Shown one piece after another: positions 38,899-49,934 of a DNA stretch of 64,000 bases (position 1 is the first letter of the stretch; every line of letters starts with the position of its first letter). The translations under genes were made by a program, and so were the position numbers. The stretch spans positions 372,001 through 436,000 of the forward strand of contig NZ_PREZ01000001.1 in the NCBI RefSeq assembly GCF_002926065.1, written 5' to 3'. Under the pieces are notes generated by a model. That model was not told the origin of the DNA. It was given only the letters and a program-made list of their open reading frames with translations, and searched no databases. This DNA comes from Jeotgalibacillus proteolyticus (lineage in GTDB: Bacteria; Bacillota; Bacilli; Bacillales; Jeotgalibacillaceae).

Positions 38899-40308
38899 TT
38901 ATTTTACAATATGGATTGGCGTTCCTAATGCAACTTCCGCTGCTTCCATTGTAATTTCACCTAAAGTTGGGTGAGCATGAATTGTCATGGCAACATCTTC
39001 TGCAGTCATGCCAGCTTCAATCGCTAAGCCAAGCTCAGCAACGATATCTGAAGCTCCATCTCCTGCGATTTGTGCTCCGATAATCAAGCCATCCTCTTTA
39101 CGGGTAACAATCTTCACAAAACCTTCTGTCTGGTTAAGTGCTAAAGCACGTCCGTTTGCAGCAAATGGGAACTTAGCTGCAGTCACTTCAATGCCTTCTT
39201 CTTTAGCTGAAGCTTCTGAATGACCTACTGTTGCAAGCTCAGGATCTGTGAAGCACACAGCTGGGATTGCAAGGTAATCAACTTCAGATTTTTCGCCGCT
39301 GATAACTTCTGCAGCTACTTTACCTTCATAAGAAGCTTTATGAGCAAGCGGTGGGCCATCAACAATATCACCGATTGCGAAAATATTGCTTACGCTTGTA
39401 CGGCATTGCTTATCCGTTTTAACGATGCCGCGGTCGGACATTTCAATACCAACCTGCTCTAGGCCGATTTCATCTGTGTTTGGACGGCGTCCTACTGTTA
39501 CCAGTACGTATTCAGCCTCAACCTTCACTTCTTCGCCTTTCGCTTCATAAGTGACGGTTACACCTTCATCCGATTCATCTACGCCTTTAGCCATCGCTTT
39601 TGTGATAACAGTAACACCTTTTTTCTTAAGGCCTTTTTTCACGATAGACGTCATTTGCTTTTCAAATCCGCCAAGGATGTCGTCAGCACCTTCAAGTATG
39701 GTTACTTCAGTACCCATATTCGCATAAGCAGTGCTGAGCTCAGTGCCAATATATCCTCCGCCGATTACGACTAGGCTCTTAGGAACCTCTTTTAATGCAA
39801 GTGCGCCAGTAGAATCAAGGACACGTTTAGAAAATTTAAAAGTAGGAATTTCAATCGGTCTTGAACCGGTTGCAAGAATTGCATTTTTGAATTTGTACGT
39901 TTGCGCTGAATTATCATCCATAACACGGACTGTTTCACTGTCCACGAAGTATGCTTCACCGCGTACCAGTTCAACTTTATTTCCTTTTAACAGACCTTCA
40001 ACACCGCCTGTTAATTTTTTCACAACGCCAGCTTTCCATTCCTGAGCTTTTTCGAAATTAAGCTTTACATTTTCAGCTACAATTCCCATATCGTCAGAAT
40101 GTTGAGCCTGTTCAAAGCGGTGACCGATTGTAATCATAGCTTTAGAAGGAATACAGCCGACATTCAGACAAACGCCGCCTACATATTCTTTTTCTACAAT
40201 TGTTACTTTTTGTCCGAGCTGAGCAGCACGAATTGCTGCTACATAACCTCCAGGACCTGATCCGATGACAAGTGTGTCTGTTTCGATTGGGAAATCTCCA
40301 ACTACCAT
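38899..40308 (-). CDS. pdhD: Dihydrolipoamide dehydrogenase (E3)
   Basis: A 469-residue flavoprotein that reoxidises dihydrolipoyl groups and reduces NAD. FAD site [17 protein letters not shown] near 16-32; redox-active disulfide in [13 protein letters not shown] near 44-56; NAD site [19 protein letters not shown] near 181; C-terminal dimer domain with HAHPTLGE (base His near 447). Begins at ATG after GGAGG, 4 bases downstream of pdhC. It also may serve other 2-oxoacid dehydrogenases. Confidence 0.98.
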   Translation of the reverse strand: MVVGDFPIETDTLVIGSGPGGYVAAIRAAQLGQKVTIVEKEYVGGVCLNVGCIPSKAMITIGHRFEQAQHSDDMGIVAENVKLNFEKAQEWKAGVVKKLTGGVEGLLKGNKVELVRGEAYFVDSETVRVMDDNSAQTYKFKNAILATGSRPIEIPTFKFSKRVLDSTGALALKEVPKSLVVIGGGYIGTELSTAYANMGTEVTILEGADDILGGFEKQMTSIVKKGLKKKGVTVITKAMAKGVDESDEGVTVTYEAKGEEVKVEAEYVLVTVGRRPNTDEIGLEQVGIEMSDRGIVKTDKQCRTSVSNIFAIGDIVDGPPLAHKASYEGKVAAEVISGEKSEVDYLAIPAVCFTDPELATVGHSEASAKEEGIEVTAAKFPFAANGRALALNQTEGFVKIVTRKEDGLIIGAQIAGDGASDIVAELGLAIEAGMTAEDVAMTIHAHPTLGEITMEAAEVALGTPIHIVK

Positions 40309-40312
40309 GGTT

Positions 40313-41662
40313 TTACGCCTCCATTAGTAAAAGTTCTGGATCGTTCAATAAACGCTTAATAAGGTTTAATGCATTCTGAGCAGTTGCTCCATCAATAATA
40401 CGGTGATCAAAGCTCAATGATAATGCTAACACAGGTGCGGCTACAATTTCACCATTTTTTACGACAGGTTTTTCTGCAATTCGACCAATTCCTAAGATTG
40501 CAACCTCAGGATGATTAATTACAGGTGTGAACCATTGTCCGCCTGCAGAACCGATGTTGGTAATTGTGCAAGAAGCACCCTTCATCTCGTTACCGGAAAG
40601 TTTTCCGTCACGAGCTTTTGTTGCAAGCTCATTGATCTGGTCAGAAATGCTGAAGATGGATTTACGGTCAGCATCCTTCACTACAGGTACAACAAGTCCT
40701 TTTTCTGTGTCGGCAGCAATACCGATATTGTAGTAGTGCTTTTGAATAATTTCCTGTGCATCATCGTCAATCGACGTGTTTAATGCCGGGAACTCACGAA
40801 GTGCAGCAACAAGTGCTTTTACTACGTATGGAAGGAATGTAAGCTTGATATTTCTTTCCATCGCAACTTCCTTGAACTTCTTGCGGTGTGCTACAAGTTT
40901 GGTTACATCGATTTCATCCATCAAAGTTACGTGAGGTGCAGTCTGCTTAGAGTTAACCATTGCTTTTGCAATTGCTTTTCTCATTCCGCTCATTTTCTCA
41001 CGGGTTTCAGGATACTGGCCTTCAGGCACTTGTTGTTTAGATGAAGATTTTTCTTCCGTTTTTGCTGAAGCTTCTTTAGTTTCCTCTGCTGGTGCTGAAG
41101 CTTCCTCAGACGCTGTATCCCCGCTTAGGTAAGAATCAACATCATCCTTGGAAATTCGTCCGTTTTTACCTGAACCAGATACATAACGGATATCAACATC
41201 GTTATCTCTTGCATATTTCCTTACAGAAGGCATCGCAATGATTCGACGGTCAGGATCAACATCGCTTTCAACTGCAGGTGATGTTTCTACGTTATCAGTA
41301 GATTCTTCCTGAACAGACTCAGCTTTTTCTTCTTTAGGTTCTTCTTTAGACTCTTCTTTAGGCTCTTCCTTTTTGGAAGAATCGTCATCGCTGTCTGAGC
41401 CTTTAAATTTAAGGTTTTCATATCCAGGTGCATCAAATTTAATCAGTGTATCGCCAACTACTGCTACGGCGCCTTCTTCAACAAGAATATCCTCGACTGT
41501 ACCTGCAACAGGGGAAGGAATTTCTACAACTGCTTTATCATTCTGCACTTCACATAGAACATCATCTTCTTCAACTTTATCACCTTTGGTAATAAACCAC
41601 TTTACGATCTCACCTTCGTGAATACCTTCACCAATGTCTGGCAATTTAAATTCAAATGACAA
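40313..41662 (-). CDS. pdhC: Dihydrolipoamide acetyltransferase (E2)
   Basis: A 449-residue E2. One lipoyl domain (about 1-80, lipoyl Lys in [13 protein letters not shown] near 42), a Ser/Glu/Lys-rich linker, a peripheral subunit binding domain (about 140-175, [16 protein letters not shown]), a second linker and the catalytic domain with [13 protein letters not shown]. The start is TTG at 41662, 6-7 bases after AGGAGGG; a GTG three codons earlier overlaps that site. It forms the core of the complex. Confidence 0.97.
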   Translation of the reverse strand: MSFEFKLPDIGEGIHEGEIVKWFITKGDKVEEDDVLCEVQNDKAVVEIPSPVAGTVEDILVEEGAVAVVGDTLIKFDAPGYENLKFKGSDSDDDSSKKEEPKEESKEEPKEEKAESVQEESTDNVETSPAVESDVDPDRRIIAMPSVRKYARDNDVDIRYVSGSGKNGRISKDDVDSYLSGDTASEEASAPAEETKEASAKTEEKSSSKQQVPEGQYPETREKMSGMRKAIAKAMVNSKQTAPHVTLMDEIDVTKLVAHRKKFKEVAMERNIKLTFLPYVVKALVAALREFPALNTSIDDDAQEIIQKHYYNIGIAADTEKGLVVPVVKDADRKSIFSISDQINELATKARDGKLSGNEMKGASCTITNIGSAGGQWFTPVINHPEVAILGIGRIAEKPVVKNGEIVAAPVLALSLSFDHRIIDGATAQNALNLIKRLLNDPELLLMEA

Positions 41663-41706
41663 TGTTTTCACCCTCCTGATAATTCATAATTTTGCTTATT
41701 ACGTTA

Positions 41707-41730
41707 GAAACGGAGAAAAATCTCCGTTTC
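41707..41730 (-). promoter_or_regulatory. Intercistronic hairpin between pdhB and pdhC
   Basis: GAAACGGAGA / TCTCCGTTTC, a perfect 10-bp stem with a four-A loop, in the 81-base gap. No T-run follows on the minus strand, so it looks like an RNA processing or stability element rather than a terminator. Confidence 0.65.
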
Positions 41731-41743
41731 GTGTGAATCTCTA

Positions 41744-42721
41744 TTAAAATTCCAATACCTTTTTAGCTGTAGCAATAACGTCTTTTGCGTTTGGAAGCCA
41801 CACTGATTCCGCTTGAGAGAACGGGAACACAGTATCAGCTGCTGTAACACGAAGAACCGGTGCTTCAAGGCTTAAGATAGCACGATCATTAATTTCAGCT
41901 ACTACACTGGAAGCAATTCCAGCTTGCTTTTGAGCTTCCTGAACGACGATCGCACGATTTGTTTTTTCAACTGATGCAATAATGGTTTCAATATCAAGCG
42001 GCTGAATTGTACGAAGGTCAATTACTTCTACAGAGTGTCCTTCTTTTTCAAGAGCTTCAGCTGCTTTAAGTGATTCATGTACCATTGCACCGTAAGTAAT
42101 GATAGAAAGATCAGTTCCTTCACGCTTCACATCAGCTTTGCCAAGTTCAATTGTGTATTCTTCTTCAGGGACATCTTCACGGAATGAGCGGTATAGCTTC
42201 ATATGCTCAAGGAAAATCACAGGATCGTTGTCGCGAATAGCTGAAATAAGCAAGCCTTTTGCGTCCTTAGGTGTAGAAGGAATAACGACCTTTAATCCAG
42301 GCTGCTGCGCCATAAGCCCTTCAAGGCTGTCAGCGTGAAGCTCAGGAGTGTGAACACCGCCGCCAAATGGTGAGCGGATTGTAACCGGTGAAGAGTATTT
42401 TCCGCCGCTGCGGTATCTCATACGAGCCATTTGTCCGCTTACAGAGTCCATTACTTCAAATACGAAACCGAAAAACTGGATTTCCGGAACCGGACGGTAG
42501 CCTTCAAGTGCAAGACCGATGGCAAGGCCGCCAATACCTGATTCTGCAAGAGGGGTATCAAATACTCTGTCCTCACCAAACTCTTTTTGAAGGCCTTCAG
42601 TTGCACGGAAAACTCCGCCGTTTAAACCGACATCCTCACCAAAGACAAGTACATTTTCATCGTTCTTCATTTCAGTGCGTAAAGCGTCCGTGATGGCTTG
42701 AATCATTGTCATTTGCGCCAT
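41744..42721 (-). CDS. pdhB: Pyruvate dehydrogenase E1 beta subunit
   Basis: A 325-residue transketolase-fold subunit. Conserved elements: [23 protein letters not shown] near 27-49, [20 protein letters not shown] near 55, and the C-terminal domain with [11 protein letters not shown] near 232. It forms the alpha2beta2 thiamine diphosphate enzyme with PdhA. Begins 3 bases after the pdhA stop. Confidence 0.97.
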   Translation of the reverse strand: MAQMTMIQAITDALRTEMKNDENVLVFGEDVGLNGGVFRATEGLQKEFGEDRVFDTPLAESGIGGLAIGLALEGYRPVPEIQFFGFVFEVMDSVSGQMARMRYRSGGKYSSPVTIRSPFGGGVHTPELHADSLEGLMAQQPGLKVVIPSTPKDAKGLLISAIRDNDPVIFLEHMKLYRSFREDVPEEEYTIELGKADVKREGTDLSIITYGAMVHESLKAAEALEKEGHSVEVIDLRTIQPLDIETIIASVEKTNRAIVVQEAQKQAGIASSVVAEINDRAILSLEAPVLRVTAADTVFPFSQAESVWLPNAKDVIATAKKVLEF

Positions 42722-42724
42722 GGC

Positions 42725-44343
<1,619 letters not shown>

Positions 44344-44370
44344 AAAAAAAAGAGCAGGTATCCCTACTCT
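44344..44370 (-). terminator. Terminator of ykyA
   Basis: Minus strand: AGAGTAGG, four-base loop, CCTGCTCT (one mismatch), then seven T. It overlaps the end of ykyA. Confidence 0.8.
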
Positions 44371-45008
44371 TCTTCACTCGTCATTTCAAAGTATTCGGTT
44401 TTTAAGGAATTGTATTCATCGGTGAGTGCATTAAACGTTTCATTTGTCTCTGCAATTAATTCATACTGACCGTTCACTTTTTCGATATGCGCTTCCAAAT
44501 CCTCAAGTGCAAGCTCCTGATCCTGAAGCAGGTTATAAAGCTCGCGGTCTAATGTAATGGCTTCGTTATATTGAGAAACCAGCTCCCCATGCACCTGATA
44601 GCGTTCGTTCATGACATCTACCATATTTTCTACATGAGTTCTTACATTTTCATCTTCAACATCCTGAACATGTTCACCAACAGATTCGAATTCTTCTTTT
44701 GCTTCTTCAATTGATTCTGTTTCAACTGTTAACTGTTCTTCACGCTGGTCGAGGTTTTCCAGTGCTTCATTAGCATAGCCCTCTATTTGCTCAAACTCTT
44801 CTATGCTTAATGCCATAATATTATCAAATAATTCCTGTTCTTCCTGTTCCAGTTCCTTAATAGGCTGCTGGGAATCAACAAAGCCCTGTTCTTTCTCGAC
44901 AGTAGAATTTAATATACCGCCAATCTCCTCTTCAGGTGATCCTCCAAAGACACACCCGGCTACTAAAAGAGAAGGTAATATTGCACCTGCTAATATGGAT
45001 TTTCTCAC
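44364..45008 (-). CDS. ykyA: YkyA-family cell-wall-associated lipoprotein
   Basis: A 214-residue lipoprotein: signal peptide ending in LVAGC (Cys 19), then an almost entirely helical, Glu-rich body with heptad-like spacing, typical of the YkyA family (putative cell-wall binding lipoprotein). Function unknown. GTG start after AAGGGGG. It stands upstream of pdhA, as in B. subtilis, but has its own terminator. Confidence 0.9.
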   Translation of the reverse strand: MRKSILAGAILPSLLVAGCVFGGSPEEEIGGILNSTVEKEQGFVDSQQPIKELEQEEQELFDNIMALSIEEFEQIEGYANEALENLDQREEQLTVETESIEEAKEEFESVGEHVQDVEDENVRTHVENMVDVMNERYQVHGELVSQYNEAITLDRELYNLLQDQELALEDLEAHIEKVNGQYELIAETNETFNALTDEYNSLKTEYFEMTSEEE

Positions 45009-45195
45009 GATTCTATGTACCCCCTTGAGATAATGACAATTATTATAATATCGATGATTATATGATTAAGCAATGATTTTATAGGATATTACTGGTTTTT
45101 CTGTTTCAGGATTTCCGTTTTGTTTATTTTTTTCTGATTAATTCTTTGATATGATTACACTAATTGATTTTAAGTAATAGCAGGAGGATCTGAAT

Positions 45196-45750
45196 ATGAT
45201 TAAGATGGAAGATATAATCCGGGAAGGGCACCCTACTTTAAGGCAGGTTGCTAAAGAGGTCCCGCTTCCTCCCTCAGAAGAGGACCGAAAAATTTTAAAA
45301 GAGCTGCTTGAATATGTTATAAACAGCCAGAACACTGAGGTCGCTGAGAAATACGGCTTGCGTCCCGGCATCGGTCTTGCAGCTCCGCAAATCAATATCT
45401 CGAAAAGAATGTTTGCTGTTCATCTTGAGGACGGACCAGGACGTCAGCACAGCTACGCCCTTTTTAATCCGAAGGTTGTCAGTCACTCTGTTGAAAAAAC
45501 ATTTTTGACCTCCGGTGAAGGCTGTTTATCAGTGGATAGAAACATCCCCGGCTATGTTCCGCGGTATTCCCGTGTTACTTTAACCGGTTTTGATATTGAT
45601 GGAAAACCGGTTAAACTGCGCCTTAAGGGACTTGCCGCTATCGCAGTCCAACATGAGCTCGATCATTTAAATGGGGTTATGTTTTATGATTATATTAATC
45701 CAAATGATCCTTTTTTCGAGCCCGAGAATTCTGTCCCGATTGAAAGATAA
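45196..45750 (+). CDS. def: Peptide deformylase
   Basis: A 184-residue type II deformylase that removes the formyl group from nascent chains. All three motifs are present: GIGLAAPQI near 58-66, EGCLSVDR near 110-117 (metal Cys) and QHELDHLNGVMFYD near 154 (metal His pair and catalytic Glu). It has the insertion between motifs typical of Gram-positive enzymes and corresponds to YkrB. ATG after AGGAGG. Confidence 0.97.
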   Translation: MIKMEDIIREGHPTLRQVAKEVPLPPSEEDRKILKELLEYVINSQNTEVAEKYGLRPGIGLAAPQINISKRMFAVHLEDGPGRQHSYALFNPKVVSHSVEKTFLTSGEGCLSVDRNIPGYVPRYSRVTLTGFDIDGKPVKLRLKGLAAIAVQHELDHLNGVMFYDYINPNDPFFEPENSVPIER

Positions 45751-45877
45751 GCTGTCCGTATAGCCTGCTAACAAGTTCCTTCATTAATATACTTGCAATT
45801 GAAAATACCAAAAGCTTACTATAGCCTAAAAACCTGTGATCCCTTACATTCCAGCTTTTAATGTCAAGAAGCTCGTC

Positions 45878-45906
45878 TTTACAGATTGCCCGATAAAAGG
45901 TATGAT
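45878..45906 (+). promoter_or_regulatory. Near-consensus sigma-A promoter of the 23-codon gene
   Basis: TTTACA, 17-base spacer, TATGAT. The expected start at about 45913 is the first base of AAGGAGTGATC, so the RNA would begin with its ribosome binding site and have a leader of about 15 bases. Confidence 0.75.
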
Positions 45907-45927
45907 ATGGGTAAGGAGTGATCCGCA

Positions 45928-45999
45928 ATGTTGAAGAAGCTACGAAAAAAGCTTGCACGACAGTGGAGAGACATGCTACGGAAGAAGACGATCGCCTAA
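45928..45999 (+). CDS. Predicted 23-residue cationic amphipathic peptide
   Basis: A very short reading frame: 23 codons, ten Lys/Arg, one Asp (net charge about +9), with Leu/Trp/Met at positions 2, 5, 9, 13, 16 and 17, the spacing of an amphipathic helix. Support for a real gene: a strong promoter, AAGGAGTGATC as ribosome binding site 7 bases before ATG, and an intrinsic terminator 10 bases after the stop, giving a transcript of about 125 bases. It lies 178 bases after def and 180 before rpoY. It could be a small regulatory peptide, an RNA or membrane binding peptide, or a leader peptide for rpoY-rnjA. No known family recognised. Confidence 0.6.
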   Translation: MLKKLRKKLARQWRDMLRKKTIA

Positions 46000-46009
46000 G
46001 CCCCTGCAA

Positions 46010-46042
46010 AGCCCTCCAATTTGGGAGGGCTGTTCTTTTGTT
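46010..46042 (+). terminator. Intrinsic terminator after the 23-codon gene
   Basis: AGCCCTCCAA / TTGGGAGGGCT hairpin with a one- to four-base loop, followed by GTTCTTTTGTTT. The T-run is broken, so some read-through into rpoY-rnjA is possible. Confidence 0.85.
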
Positions 46043-46178
46043 TAAAGAGCCAGGTTATAAACTGCAGGAAAATGGTAATAACAGTACTATTAGTGCTTAC
46101 CCAAATTAAATAAACGTGAAAAGCAGAGATGCTCTTTCGCCTTAAATAAGTTTGAAAAATTGAAGGAGAGATTAAAAG

Positions 46179-46388
46179 ATGATTTATAAAGTTTATTATC
46201 AAGAAAGCGCAACTGAAGTACCTGTAAGAGAGAAAACACAGACACTCTATTTAGAAGCTGACTCTGAAATGGACGTGCGGTTAAAACTTAAAAACAGAAA
46301 CTACAACATCGAGCTTGTTCAAAAATTAGAGGGCAAATATCTTGAATACGAGCAAAATCATGAGAACTACCGTTTGGAGCAGCTTTAA
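46179..46388 (+). CDS. rpoY: RNA polymerase epsilon subunit
   Basis: A 69-residue protein of the RpoY/YkzG family, the small epsilon subunit of Firmicute RNA polymerase that binds near the beta' jaw. The whole length (MIYKVYYQES start, LYLEADSEMDVRLKLKNRNYN, ENYRLEQL end) is typical. GGAGAG ribosome binding site. It precedes rnjA by 3 bases, the conserved arrangement in Bacilli. Confidence 0.95.
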   Translation: MIYKVYYQESATEVPVREKTQTLYLEADSEMDVRLKLKNRNYNIELVQKLEGKYLEYEQNHENYRLEQL

Positions 46389-46391
46389 CCA

Positions 46392-48059
46392 ATGAAATTT
46401 GTAAAGAATGACCAGACCGCTGTGTTTGCCCTCGGCGGGATGGGTGAAATCGGAAAAAATACGTATGGGGTTCAGTTCCAGGATGAAATAATTCTGATTG
46501 ACGCCGGAATTAAATTCCCGGAGGACGAGCTATTAGGAATAGATTACGTAATTCCTGATTATACGTACCTCGAACGAAATATTGATAAAATTAAAGGGTT
46601 ATTTATTACGCATGGTCATGAGGATCATATAGGCGGGATTCCCTACCTGCTGCGCAAGGTGAATATCCCTGTCTATGGAGGAAAACTTGCTTTAGGGCTT
46701 TTGAAAAACAAGCTTGAAGAGCATGGCCTTTTGCGAAATGCCAAGCTTCATCCAATCGGTGAAGATGATGTAATTAAATTTCGCAAAACAGCTGTAAGCT
46801 TCTTTAGAACGACTCACAGCATTCCCGATTCATATGGGGTTGTAGTAAAAACACCGCCAGGAAATATTGTTCACACAGGTGACTTTAAATTTGATTTTAC
46901 ACCTGTAGGCGAGCCTGCTAATTTAACTAAAATGGCCGAAATCGGCAAGGAAGGAGTCTTAGCTCTTCTTTCAGACAGTACGAATAGTGAGGTTCCTAAT
47001 TTCACTATGTCAGAACGTAAAGTCGGAGAAAGCATTGATGACATTTTCCGAAAAGTAAATGGCAGAATTATTTTTGCTACATTTGCTTCAAATATTTATC
47101 GTCTGCAGCAGGTAACAGAAGCTGCAGTTAAGCACGGCAGAAAGGTTGCGGTGTTTGGAAGAAGCATGGAAAATGCGATTGGCATCGGACATGAGCTGGG
47201 GTATATTAATGCTCCCAAGGACACGTTTGTCGATGCCCATACATTAAACAGACTTCCCGCAGATAAAGTGGTCATTTTGTGTACCGGAAGCCAGGGAGAG
47301 CCAATGGCTGCCCTATCCCGTATAGCAAATGGCACACATCGCCAAATTCAAATTATTCCTGGGGATACTGTCGTATTTTCTTCATCTCCTATCCCGGGTA
47401 ACACGATCAGTGTAAACCGCACGATTAATCTTCTATACCGTGCAGGCGCTGATGTAGTCCATGGACCATTAAGTAATATTCATACTTCAGGTCATGGTTC
47501 TCAGGAAGAACAAAAGCTGATGATCCGTTTAATTCAGCCAAAGTTTTTTGTCCCGATTCACGGTGAATTCCGAATGCAGAAAATGCACGTGAACCTTGCA
47601 GTGGATTGTGATGTTCCAGAGGAAAATTGCTTTGTAATGGACAATGGTGACGTACTTGCTTTGAGCAGCGATGAGGCAAATGTAGCCGGGAAAATTCCTT
47701 CGGGATCTGTTTATATCGACGGGAGCGGCATAGGGGATATTGGTAATATCGTCCTTCGTGACCGCCGGATTCTATCAGAAGAAGGACTGGTTGTAGTAGT
47801 GGTCAGTATTAATATGAAGGATCACCGGATTGCCTCCGGACCAGATCTTATTTCTAGAGGATTTGTTTACATGCGGGAGTCAGGCGAGTTGATTCATCAG
47901 GCGCAATCTCTCCTTAACAAACATCTGAATAAGGTCCTTAGCAAAAAAACAAGTCAATGGTCTGAAATAAAAAACGAAATTAATGATACACTCGAGCCTT
48001 TCCTTTATGAAAGAACAAAACGCCGTCCGATGATTTTACCGATCATCATGGAGGTATAA
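46392..48059 (+). CDS. rnjA: Ribonuclease J1
   Basis: A 555-residue metallo-beta-lactamase/beta-CASP nuclease with 5'-3' exonuclease and endonuclease activity, central to mRNA decay and rRNA processing. Metal motif [10 protein letters not shown] near 72-81; HTGDFKFD near 162; beta-CASP block with [19 protein letters not shown] near 297; [16 protein letters not shown] near 357; C-terminal domain about 450-555. Translation is coupled to rpoY. Confidence 0.97.
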   Translation: MKFVKNDQTAVFALGGMGEIGKNTYGVQFQDEIILIDAGIKFPEDELLGIDYVIPDYTYLERNIDKIKGLFITHGHEDHIGGIPYLLRKVNIPVYGGKLALGLLKNKLEEHGLLRNAKLHPIGEDDVIKFRKTAVSFFRTTHSIPDSYGVVVKTPPGNIVHTGDFKFDFTPVGEPANLTKMAEIGKEGVLALLSDSTNSEVPNFTMSERKVGESIDDIFRKVNGRIIFATFASNIYRLQQVTEAAVKHGRKVAVFGRSMENAIGIGHELGYINAPKDTFVDAHTLNRLPADKVVILCTGSQGEPMAALSRIANGTHRQIQIIPGDTVVFSSSPIPGNTISVNRTINLLYRAGADVVHGPLSNIHTSGHGSQEEQKLMIRLIQPKFFVPIHGEFRMQKMHVNLAVDCDVPEENCFVMDNGDVLALSSDEANVAGKIPSGSVYIDGSGIGDIGNIVLRDRRILSEEGLVVVVVSINMKDHRIASGPDLISRGFVYMRESGELIHQAQSLLNKHLNKVLSKKTSQWSEIKNEINDTLEPFLYERTKRRPMILPIIMEV

Positions 48060-48063
48060 TAAT

Positions 48064-48100
48064 AAAAGGATCCCCCGCTTTTTTGCGGAGGATCCTTTTT
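48064..48100. terminator. Bidirectional terminator between rnjA and ktrC
   Basis: AAAAGGATCCcCCGC / GCGGaGGATCCTTTTT with a six-T loop and runs on both sides. Confidence 0.93.
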
Positions 48101-48109
48101 AATGTTTAG

Positions 48110-48775
48110 TCAGGAGCTTTGCATTACTTTCTTTTCGAATCGGTTAATATCTGTATCTGCTCCAATAACTATCAGAATATCTTCCTTTTGAATTTCATCA
48201 GTTGCCTGAGGAGATACGATAATATCATCTTTTCTTTTTATTGCCACAATATTAATTCCATATTGGGCCCTGATATCCAGTCCAATAATGGTATTTCCGA
48301 TTAAATGGTCATTCGCTACAATCTCAACTATGGAATGTTCATCAGAAAGCTCAAGATAATCAAGCACATTGTTCGATACTATGTTGTGGGCGATTCTTTT
48401 TCCCATATCACGTTCTGGGTGAACGACCTTGTCCGCCCCTATTCGCCTTAAAACCTTCTCATGATAATCATTTTGAGCTTTCACAGTGATCTTTTTTACG
48501 CCAATTTCTTTAAGCATCAGGGTAGTCAAAATGCTTGCTTGAATATCGTCCCCGATCGCTACAATAACATGGTCAAAATTCCGGATTCCAAGACTCCTGA
48601 GGACGGATTCATCAGTAGAGTCAGCCATTACAGCGTGTGTAGCGATATTGGCGAACTGATCTATTTTATCTTCGAATTTATCAATAGCCATTACGTCCAT
48701 GCCTTGTTCAATCAGCTCTCTTACAATACTTCCGCCAAAGCGCCCTAATCCGATTACAACAAACTCTTTTTTCAC
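48110..48775 (-). CDS. ktrC: KtrC/KtrA-type potassium channel regulatory protein
   Basis: A 221-residue RCK protein: N-terminal RCK_N Rossmann domain (VIGLGRFGGSIVREL near 6-20, nucleotide-binding acidic residue in DVMAIDKFEDK) and C-terminal RCK_C domain (about 135-220) that binds c-di-AMP in relatives. It gates a Ktr membrane subunit, which is not in this window. GTG start after GGGGGAA. Position next to rnjA agrees with KtrC (YkqB) of B. subtilis. Confidence 0.94.
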   Translation of the reverse strand: MKKEFVVIGLGRFGGSIVRELIEQGMDVMAIDKFEDKIDQFANIATHAVMADSTDESVLRSLGIRNFDHVIVAIGDDIQASILTTLMLKEIGVKKITVKAQNDYHEKVLRRIGADKVVHPERDMGKRIAHNIVSNNVLDYLELSDEHSIVEIVANDHLIGNTIIGLDIRAQYGINIVAIKRKDDIIVSPQATDEIQKEDILIVIGADTDINRFEKKVMQSS

Positions 48776-48844
48776 GCTAATTCCCCCATACCAAGCTCTT
48801 TTCGTATCTCCCATTTTATCATAGAACTTGAAAAGCGATAGCGA

Positions 48845-49858
48845 TTATTTCTTTCCTTTGATATAATCTGCATCGAACAGGAATAAACGCATGAGTAAAA
48901 ACAGAGACGGGATTAAAAGAAGCAGACCGGCGATAAAGACGATCACCAGAGCTGTTCCCATTGTTTCGTTCACGACACTGCCTTCGATCGTTACATACGG
49001 ATAGATGATATACGGAAGATGCGAAGCCCCATAGCCAAAGAAAGCAAAAAAGAACTGAAGCATCACTGAAATAAACGCAAGTCCATACATCTTTTTAAAG
49101 TAGACCAGTGCGGTGGCAATTGCAAAAAACAGGAAGGATAATCCGAACATCCACCATAAATCAAGTGCATTTTCAAAGTGCCCTGGGTTATGCCGCCTTA
49201 ATCCGATAAAAACAAGGAAACTCGCTATAATTGTAGGAGCGCTCCAGAATAAAGAAAACTTTCTCATAATATCGCGTGAGGCATTGTCTTCTGCACGGTT
49301 GGCATAATAGGTTAAAAAGCTTGCACTTATATAGAGCACTGAAACAATTGCAAGGAAAACAACACTCCAGGAATAAGGGCTTGTAAATAATTCTTTTGCA
49401 AGGAATTCAACCCCATTATCCGTTACGTTAAGATACCCGCCTTCTGAAATTGTCAGCGCTGTGGATAATGACGCCGGAATCAACAAGCCGGTTGCTCCGT
49501 ATAGAAACAGGAAAAACGTATTATTACTGACTCCATAGTTTCCGAATGCATAAAAAGCTCCACGAATTGAAAGGAGAATAATTGCTACACTCCCCGGCAG
49601 CAGTAAAGCTGTACCTAAATAGTACGCTGTGTCCGGAAAGAATCCAATCAGCCCTACAAAGAAAAAGACAAAAAATACGTTGGTTACTTCCCATACAGGT
49701 GATAAGTAACGACTGATTAATTTACTCATAATGTGCTCTCGCTTCGTAATTCTCGCATAATAAGCAAAAAATCCTGCCCCAAAATCAATCGAAGCAACAA
49801 TTAAATATCCGTATAAAAAGATCCACAATACTGTAATACCTAATACCTCTAAGCTCAT
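48845..49858 (-). CDS. cydB: Cytochrome bd-type quinol oxidase subunit II
   Basis: A 337-residue membrane protein with about eight to nine segments of the CydB family (ILWIFLYGYLIVASIDFGAGFFAYYAR at the N-terminus). It pairs with CydA and carries no haem ligands. It starts with ATG after AAGGAGG, 76 bases downstream of cydA; that gap holds a hairpin and a cre-like site. Overall closer to the YthB type (short, no CydDC genes linked) than to cydB of the B. subtilis cydABCD operon. Confidence 0.93.
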   Translation of the reverse strand: MSLEVLGITVLWIFLYGYLIVASIDFGAGFFAYYARITKREHIMSKLISRYLSPVWEVTNVFFVFFFVGLIGFFPDTAYYLGTALLLPGSVAIILLSIRGAFYAFGNYGVSNNTFFLFLYGATGLLIPASLSTALTISEGGYLNVTDNGVEFLAKELFTSPYSWSVVFLAIVSVLYISASFLTYYANRAEDNASRDIMRKFSLFWSAPTIIASFLVFIGLRRHNPGHFENALDLWWMFGLSFLFFAIATALVYFKKMYGLAFISVMLQFFFAFFGYGASHLPYIIYPYVTIEGSVVNETMGTALVIVFIAGLLLLIPSLFLLMRLFLFDADYIKGKK

Positions 49859-49884
49859 GGTCAGCCTCCTTAGTAAAGATCAAC

Positions 49885-49928
49885 TGTAAACGGTTTTAAA
49901 GGAAAAGGGTGAGGAATGCCCTCACCCT
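49885..49928 (-). promoter_or_regulatory. Hairpin plus cre-like site between cydA and cydB
   Basis: On the minus strand, right after cydA, AGGGTGAGG / CCTCACCCT (49906-49928, nine pairs, five-base loop) is followed by TTTTCCTTT, a terminator-like arrangement. Next comes TTAAAACCGTTTACA (49885-49899), 14 of 15 matches to the cre consensus. Together they could lower cydB expression relative to cydA. Confidence 0.55.
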
Positions 49929-49934
49929 ATCAAA

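Noticed and set aside
44364-45048. Fur/PerR-like sequence TGACAATTATTATAA at 45034-45048 upstream of ykyA
   Set aside because: Thirteen of fifteen matches, but it overlaps a TATAATAATT -10-like stretch, so the match is largely explained by AT-rich promoter sequence.
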